A DNA stretch of 9,995 nucleotides, taken from contig CAJUGT010000048.1 in the NCBI GenBank assembly GCA_910586435.1, positions 15,756 through 25,750 on the forward strand. Reading direction: 5' to 3'. The position numbers and the translations under genes were made by a program. The notes beneath the pieces were generated by a model. It was not told the DNA's origin and searched no databases. It worked only from the letters and a program-made list of their open reading frames with translations. Below, one piece after another: positions 6,560 to 9,995 of this stretch (within the stretch, counting starts at the first letter, position 1; the number at the start of each line of letters is the position of its first letter). Origin of the DNA: an uncultured Acetatifactor sp. (GTDB taxonomy: Bacteria; Bacillota; Clostridia; Lachnospirales; Lachnospiraceae).

Positions 6560-7525
6560 ATGGGAAATATATATGATGGGGCGTTTCGGACAATCTTGAA
6601 TGATTGCCGGAAACTGATTATACCGGTAATTAATGAGATTTTTGGTGAAAACTACACAGGGGATGAGGAGATTCAGTTTTTACCCAATGAGCATTTTCTA
6701 GACCAGCAGGACGGGGCAGACAGGGAACGGATAACCGACACTAATTTGAGAATAATCGGCAAAGAGACAAAAAAATATCATATTGAGTGTGAGAGCGGCC
6801 TGCCGGATGGGAAAATAACAGTGAGGCTTTTTGAGTATGACGCCCAGATTGCGCTTGACGAGGGGACGGTTATGAAAGAAACCCTGACGGTGACATTCCC
6901 CAATACGGCGGTGCTGTATCTGCGGACATACCAGAAGACGCCTGATAAGATGAAATATGTGATAGTCACCCCAGGAGGAACAGTGCAATATGATGTGCCG
7001 ATTATGAAGGTGCAGTCTTATTCTCTTGATGATATATTTGAGAAAAATTTATTGATGCTGCTTCCTTTTTATATTTTCTCACATGAGAAAAATTTTGATA
7101 TATATAATACGGATGAACAGAAACTGGAGGAATTAAAGGGAGAATATCAGGTGATTTTGGACAGACTTCAAAAGTTGGAGCAGCAGGAAGCGATTGGGGC
7201 GTTTGACAAGCGCACCATTATAGAACTTTCAGGCGATGTGATTCAAGAAATTGCGCAGAAATATGAGAATGTGCGGAAAGGCGTAGGTGATATGATGGGC
7301 GGAGCATTGATTGAAACGGAAGCAAGGACTATATTACAACAGGGAATACAACAGGGGAAGATACAGGGGAAGATACAGGGAATAAATGAAACAAAAGAAA
7401 AAACGGCGCTCATGCTGCTGAAAAGAGGAAAGCTTACAGTTGAGGAAATTGCGGAGGACACAGAACTCAGCGTGGAAGAAATAGAGAAGCTTGCGGGACT
7501 TCAGACAATGGCAAACATGATATAA
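6560..7525 (+). CDS. Rpn family / PD-(D/E)XK nuclease-like protein
   Basis: A 321-residue member of the Rpn (recombination-promoting nuclease, also annotated 'PD-(D/E)XK nuclease family transposase') group that is often multicopy in Lachnospiraceae. The N-terminal domain begins IYDGAFRTILNDC and has RITDTN (D60) and YHIECES (E76, E78) as probable catalytic-core positions, followed by RLFEYDAQIALDEG. Relatives I recall usually read ECQS; the E at 78 is a variation. A central segment (LLMLLPFYIFSHEKNFDIYN) and a helical region follow. Next come short G-x-x-Q repeats (261-275), then an HTH-like tail (about 284-311, KRGKLTVEEIAEDTELSVEEI). The ATG at 6560 lies seven bases after a strong ribosome binding site, and the gene has its own promoter and no partner. 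No terminal inverted repeats are visible around it, so nothing shows it to be a mobile element itself. Confidence 0.88.
   Translation: MGNIYDGAFRTILNDCRKLIIPVINEIFGENYTGDEEIQFLPNEHFLDQQDGADRERITDTNLRIIGKETKKYHIECESGLPDGKITVRLFEYDAQIALDEGTVMKETLTVTFPNTAVLYLRTYQKTPDKMKYVIVTPGGTVQYDVPIMKVQSYSLDDIFEKNLLMLLPFYIFSHEKNFDIYNTDEQKLEELKGEYQVILDRLQKLEQQEAIGAFDKRTIIELSGDVIQEIAQKYENVRKGVGDMMGGALIETEARTILQQGIQQGKIQGKIQGINETKEKTALMLLKRGKLTVEEIAEDTELSVEEIEKLAGLQTMANMI
7342..7377 (+). repeat. 12-bp tandem repeat inside the Rpn-family gene
   Basis: GGGGAAGATACA occurs twice head to tail (7354-7365 and 7366-7377), preceded by one degenerate unit (7342-7353). It encodes repeated GKIQ. The family is known for a variable G-K/R-x-E/Q repeat near the C-terminus, and in-frame slippage here would alter its length. 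Confidence 0.75.
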
Positions 7526-7729
7526 GAGGGGGACAGGACTCTGAGGAGAAGATACTTGCGGTTACTGCGGCGGCTGTGCGGAAGCAGATTAGTCCATGCA
7601 GTATGCGGTATCCCTGGGGGCAAGGAGGATTCCTGCGGAGGGAATCCGGAAGTGTGGCTTTGTTTTCCGGGGAAAAGAAGTGCTGATAGGGTGTGAGAAG
7701 AGAGAAGCCGGCCGATGGCATGGAAAAAG
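7526..7729. other. Gene-free stretch downstream of the Rpn-family gene
   Basis: No convincing gene is seen here. It contains a hairpin GGATTCC (7627-7633) with GGAATCC (7641-7647) and a short TTTTCC/GGAAAA palindrome near 7664-7677. From 7537 one frame reads like protein for about 18 residues (DSEEKILAVTAAAVRKQI) but has no start codon or ribosome binding site, so it could be a decayed remnant or chance. Confidence 0.4.
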
Positions 7730-7759
7730 AAAGCGCTTTTGTGATAAAAGCGCTTTTTT
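7730..7759 (+). terminator. Strong intrinsic terminator before the regulator gene
   Basis: AAAGCGCTTTT (7730-7740) pairs perfectly with AAAAGCGCTTT (7746-7756) around GTGAT, and six T residues run from 7754 to 7759. The flanking A tract makes it potentially active on both strands. It insulates the regulator promoter that begins two bases later. Confidence 0.9.
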
Positions 7760-7760
7760 C

Positions 7761-7816
7761 TTGCAATTTATTCTGAAATGGTATATATTTAAAATATAAT
7801 GCGGTGACAATATAAT
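7761..7816 (+). promoter_or_regulatory. Promoter of the duplicated XRE/TPR regulator
   Basis: TTGCAA (7761-7766) and TATATT (7784-7789) have a 17-base spacer. Two further TATAAT boxes lie at 7795-7800 and 7811-7816 as part of an 8-bp direct repeat AATATAAT (7793-7800, 7809-7816), period 16. The start codon at 7836 is served by AAGGGAG (7824-7830). Which box is used, and whether the direct repeat is an operator, cannot be decided by reading. Confidence 0.6.
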
Positions 7817-7835
7817 ACGTAGGAAGGGAGAAGGA

Positions 7836-9656
7836 ATGAATGTGGGGAAGATGCTTTTAAAATTGCGTGAGAAAATGGGGGTTTCACAGACGCAGTTGGG
7901 GCAGGGGCTGGCGGAAGTGGTGGAGATATCTCGGTTGGAGGGTGGGGATAACGAACCTGACATATTGCTTGTAGAGGCATTATTTCAGAGGTTGGGAAAG
8001 TCAGTAGATAAGCTGGAACTGGTTATTTCCGGAGTGGAATACAGGCGCACGCTTCTGCGCTCCCTGATTTTGGAGGGGCTTCAGGAGGAAGAGTATGAAG
8101 TGGCGGAAAGTCTGATAAAGGAATATGAAAGGTTTCAGGATGGCGATAAACCATTACACCGGCAATTTTTACAATGGATGCGGACATTACATGGATATTT
8201 TACCCATGGAGACAAAGCGGCCTGTGCCAAAGGGCTGGAAAACGCTTTGGAGATAACCTTTCCTCAGTGGAGGGAAGAGCGTCTGGTAAGAGGACGGGTG
8301 TGTATGCAGGAAATCCGGATTCTGCTGTTCCTATTGGCGCTGCGGCTGGAGATGGGGGAGACGGAAGAAGCGGCGAACCGGCTGAATCAGGTACTTGTAT
8401 ATCTGGAAAAGTGGTGTACGGATAAGGAAGAAAAGGCGAAAATATATCCTCAGTATACCTGGGTTCTGGGAAGAGCCTGTTACATAAAGGGAGATTGGGA
8501 GACGGCATATGCTGTCTGCGGTCGTGGAGTGGCATGCCTGTCAGAGAATGGTGTGTTATCCGTCATGGATAAATTGCTGGAAGTACAGATTGCCTGTCTG
8601 AAAAAGATGGGCGGCGGGGAAGAGATTCCTGGAATGGAGAATATACGCAGGGCAATCAGGTACCTCTATCAGGTCACAGGAACCAGGATTCCGGAAGGGG
8701 AAATGCTGTATTTATTATTGGCTCGTGAGCAAAAGGAGCTTCTGGTAAGCAAAGAACTGTTAAAGGAACTTCGGTTGTCACAGGGATTGTCCCAGGCACA
8801 ACTCAGCGACGGAATCTGTAGTTGGGAGACATTGTCACGAATTGAGAGGGGAAGAAGCAAACCTAACAGAAAGAACCTTTATCAGATGTTTCAGAAGATG
8901 GGATTGGAGAGGGAGCGGTATTATGGGTATATTCAGGCGGATGATTTTGAACTTTATGAAAGGGTTCGTGAGGTACATATCAAGTGGAGCTGTGGAGAGA
9001 ACCTATCAGCCGATGAGCTGGCGGAAGAGATTGCGCAACAGCTGGATATGAGTATTCCTGTGAACAGACAGTTTATAGAAACACACAGGTTGGTGTCTGA
9101 GATTATGAAAGGGAAGATGGCATGGGAAGATGCTTCTAAAGAGGCGGAAAGGATTCTGTGCTATACAATGAAAGACTTCCATGGGACAGTTTATCGTACA
9201 CCGTTCAGACAGGAATGTGTGCTTTTAAATCAAATTGCTTTATGTCTCAGACATATGGGGAAACTGGAGGAGGCAATTGAGCTGTGGGAACAGGTGTTAT
9301 GCAGGCTTCGGGGAGGTGAAGTGGCGGAACAGCATCACGCAAGCTCTCTGATGCTGGTGTATCTAAATTACGCAGGAAGCCTGGAAGTAAACGGGTGTCT
9401 GGACAAATCGGAAGAAGAGGGAATAAAAGGAATACGCCTTGCGCTTAAATGTCAAAGAGGGGATGATGCCGCAAAGATTCTGGCAAACCTTGCCTGCGTG
9501 TATGCTAAGAGTAACACGCAGGAGAAGGATTTGCGATGCGAGAGATGTTTGTGTAATAGTTTTGTCTTGTTGAAATTATATGGATATGAACAAAAGTGTA
9601 AAATGGTAAAAGATTATTATGAAAAGAAATACAATAGATGTTTTTATTTAACATAA
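7836..9656 (+). CDS. Tandem-duplicated XRE HTH + TPR regulator (RRNPP-like)
   Basis: A 606-residue cytosolic regulator built from two head-to-tail copies of one unit of about 300 residues. Unit 1 has an XRE-type HTH at about 6-60 (LREKMGVSQTQLG, EISRLEGG) and a helical TPR-like region to about 298. Unit 2 has its HTH at about 305-360 (LRLSQGLSQAQLS, TLSRIERG) and a TPR-like region to the end (LRHMGKLEEAIELWEQVL at 471-488). Equivalent residues are 300-302 apart throughout. HTH plus C-terminal TPRs in about 300 residues is the plan of RRNPP receptors (PlcR, Rgg, NprR, Rap), which bind short imported peptides; that role is inferred. HTH2 is closer to the PlcR/Rgg style than HTH1. The gene has its own promoter, and its 3' end overlaps a small peptide ORF on the other strand by 13 bp, the likely ligand gene. 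Confidence 0.88.
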   Translation: MNVGKMLLKLREKMGVSQTQLGQGLAEVVEISRLEGGDNEPDILLVEALFQRLGKSVDKLELVISGVEYRRTLLRSLILEGLQEEEYEVAESLIKEYERFQDGDKPLHRQFLQWMRTLHGYFTHGDKAACAKGLENALEITFPQWREERLVRGRVCMQEIRILLFLLALRLEMGETEEAANRLNQVLVYLEKWCTDKEEKAKIYPQYTWVLGRACYIKGDWETAYAVCGRGVACLSENGVLSVMDKLLEVQIACLKKMGGGEEIPGMENIRRAIRYLYQVTGTRIPEGEMLYLLLAREQKELLVSKELLKELRLSQGLSQAQLSDGICSWETLSRIERGRSKPNRKNLYQMFQKMGLERERYYGYIQADDFELYERVREVHIKWSCGENLSADELAEEIAQQLDMSIPVNRQFIETHRLVSEIMKGKMAWEDASKEAERILCYTMKDFHGTVYRTPFRQECVLLNQIALCLRHMGKLEEAIELWEQVLCRLRGGEVAEQHHASSLMLVYLNYAGSLEVNGCLDKSEEEGIKGIRLALKCQRGDDAAKILANLACVYAKSNTQEKDLRCERCLCNSFVLLKLYGYEQKCKMVKDYYEKKYNRCFYLT

Positions 9657-9775
9657 GCTTCATCTGTTATTATATCATAAGTACTTATATCTCCTTCACC
9701 AGGCTCAATCACCGGTTGGAACAATGTCAACAGTAATGCAGTCAGAATGGAAAGTGAGATAAATGTTTTTTTCAT
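9644..9775 (-). CDS. Candidate 43-residue secreted signalling propeptide
   Basis: A small ORF, convergent with and overlapping the last 13 bp of the regulator gene. Translation from 9775 gives 43 residues: MKK, then a hydrophobic stretch FISLSILTALLLTLF (5-19), then an acidic tail from Q20 to K43 containing P21, P25, GEGD and ending DEAYVK. A strong Shine-Dalgarno AAGGAGG (9791-9785 on the minus strand) sits nine bases upstream. A positively charged start, one export-type segment and a short polar tail match the propeptides of RRNPP systems (PapR, NprX, Phr are 40-50 residues). It lacks cysteine, so it is not an AgrD-type cyclic thiolactone precursor. Being next to an HTH+TPR regulator is the main contextual support. 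It could instead be an unrelated small membrane or exported peptide; no homologue is recalled. Confidence 0.6.
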   Translation of the reverse strand: MKKTFISLSILTALLLTLFQPVIEPGEGDISTYDIITDEAYVK

Positions 9776-9995
9776 GATAGAATTCCTCCTTATTCGTAAT
9801 TGGTCATATGTGTTTTGGTATATGATACCGGCCTGGGAAGGAATCCGCTGCCTGTTCTGTGAAGAATCAGCGGCGGAAACAGCATTCCCGGACTGGCATC
9901 AACAGAAGGATAATACTCAGGACGGCTTTATCATATGTATGGATAACTTTCCCCTTTCCGTCCTTAGTATTGCCTTCTGAATATGATTATAGAAC
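9776..9995 (-). promoter_or_regulatory. Upstream region of the peptide gene with a palindrome
   Basis: The 200 bp upstream of the peptide start contain a 13-bp palindrome GGTAT-ATG-ATACC at 9817-9829, 42-54 bases before the ATG, a plausible operator position. TATCAT inside it (minus strand) could be a -10 but has no good -35, as would suit an activator-dependent promoter. TGGTATAT, part of the palindrome side, also occurs in the regulator's promoter (7779-7786). Beyond about 9830 I see no convincing gene on either strand before the window ends. Confidence 0.35.

Noticed and set aside
6560..7525. Transposase of an insertion sequence
   Set aside because: The family name contains 'transposase' in some annotations, but no terminal inverted repeats or target duplications are seen and the core motif is a PD-(D/E)XK nuclease.
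7596..7799. 67-residue plus-strand ORF before the regulator
   Set aside because: It reads straight through the strong terminator and the regulator promoter and shows no domain.
9644..9775. AgrD-type cyclic autoinducer precursor
   Set aside because: The peptide has no cysteine and no AgrB-like gene is visible next to it.
9747..9980. 77-residue plus-strand ORF at the window end
   Set aside because: It overlaps the peptide gene start on the other strand, has no ribosome binding site and no recognisable domain; the minus-strand reading has a strong AAGGAGG and a sensible peptide layout.

Overview
The window looks like chromosomal DNA of a Clostridia-class Bacillota, most probably a Lachnospiraceae gut anaerobe. 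The reasons are the LL-diaminopimelate aminotransferase route to lysine and cell wall, an Rpn/PD-(D/E)XK protein of the type many Lachnospiraceae carry in multiple copies, a DUF6056 membrane protein, strong purine-rich ribosome binding sites and sigma-A-like promoters. This assignment is inference from gene content. No rRNA, tRNA, CRISPR array or insertion sequence was found.

Layout. 1-201: leader of nadE, filled by two tandem copies (the first cut by the window edge) of a long structured inverted repeat. 202-2115: nadE, glutamine-dependent NAD synthase. 2201-2662 (minus): small membrane-anchored protein with a divergent FMN-binding-like domain, convergent with nadE and divergent from dapF. 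2793-3740: dapF. 3741-3979: two more tandem copies of the same type of structured repeat. 3980-5194: dapL. 5244-6383: DUF6056 multi-pass membrane protein, ending in an intrinsic terminator. 6560-7525: Rpn-family nuclease-like gene with its own promoter. 7526-7760: gene-free stretch ending in a strong terminator. 7836-9656: 606-residue XRE regulator made of two tandem copies of an HTH+TPR unit. 9644-9775 (minus): a 43-codon ORF for a small secreted-type peptide overlapping the regulator's 3' end tail to tail. 9776-9995: the peptide gene's upstream region.

How the genes work together. DapL makes LL-diaminopimelate and DapF turns it into the meso form, so 2793-5194 is a short metabolic module; DUF6056 probably rides on the same transcript. 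nadE is separate in function but shares the tandem structured leader with dapL.

The two most interesting items are: (1) the regulator/peptide pair at 7836-9775, which has the parts expected of an RRNPP-type peptide signalling system (HTH+TPR receptor plus a short exported propeptide), but with a receptor that is a full internal duplication and a peptide gene lying antisense at its 3' end; (2) the repeat family in front of nadE and dapL, in which stem sequences differ between loci while pairing, loop sizes and flanking motifs are kept.
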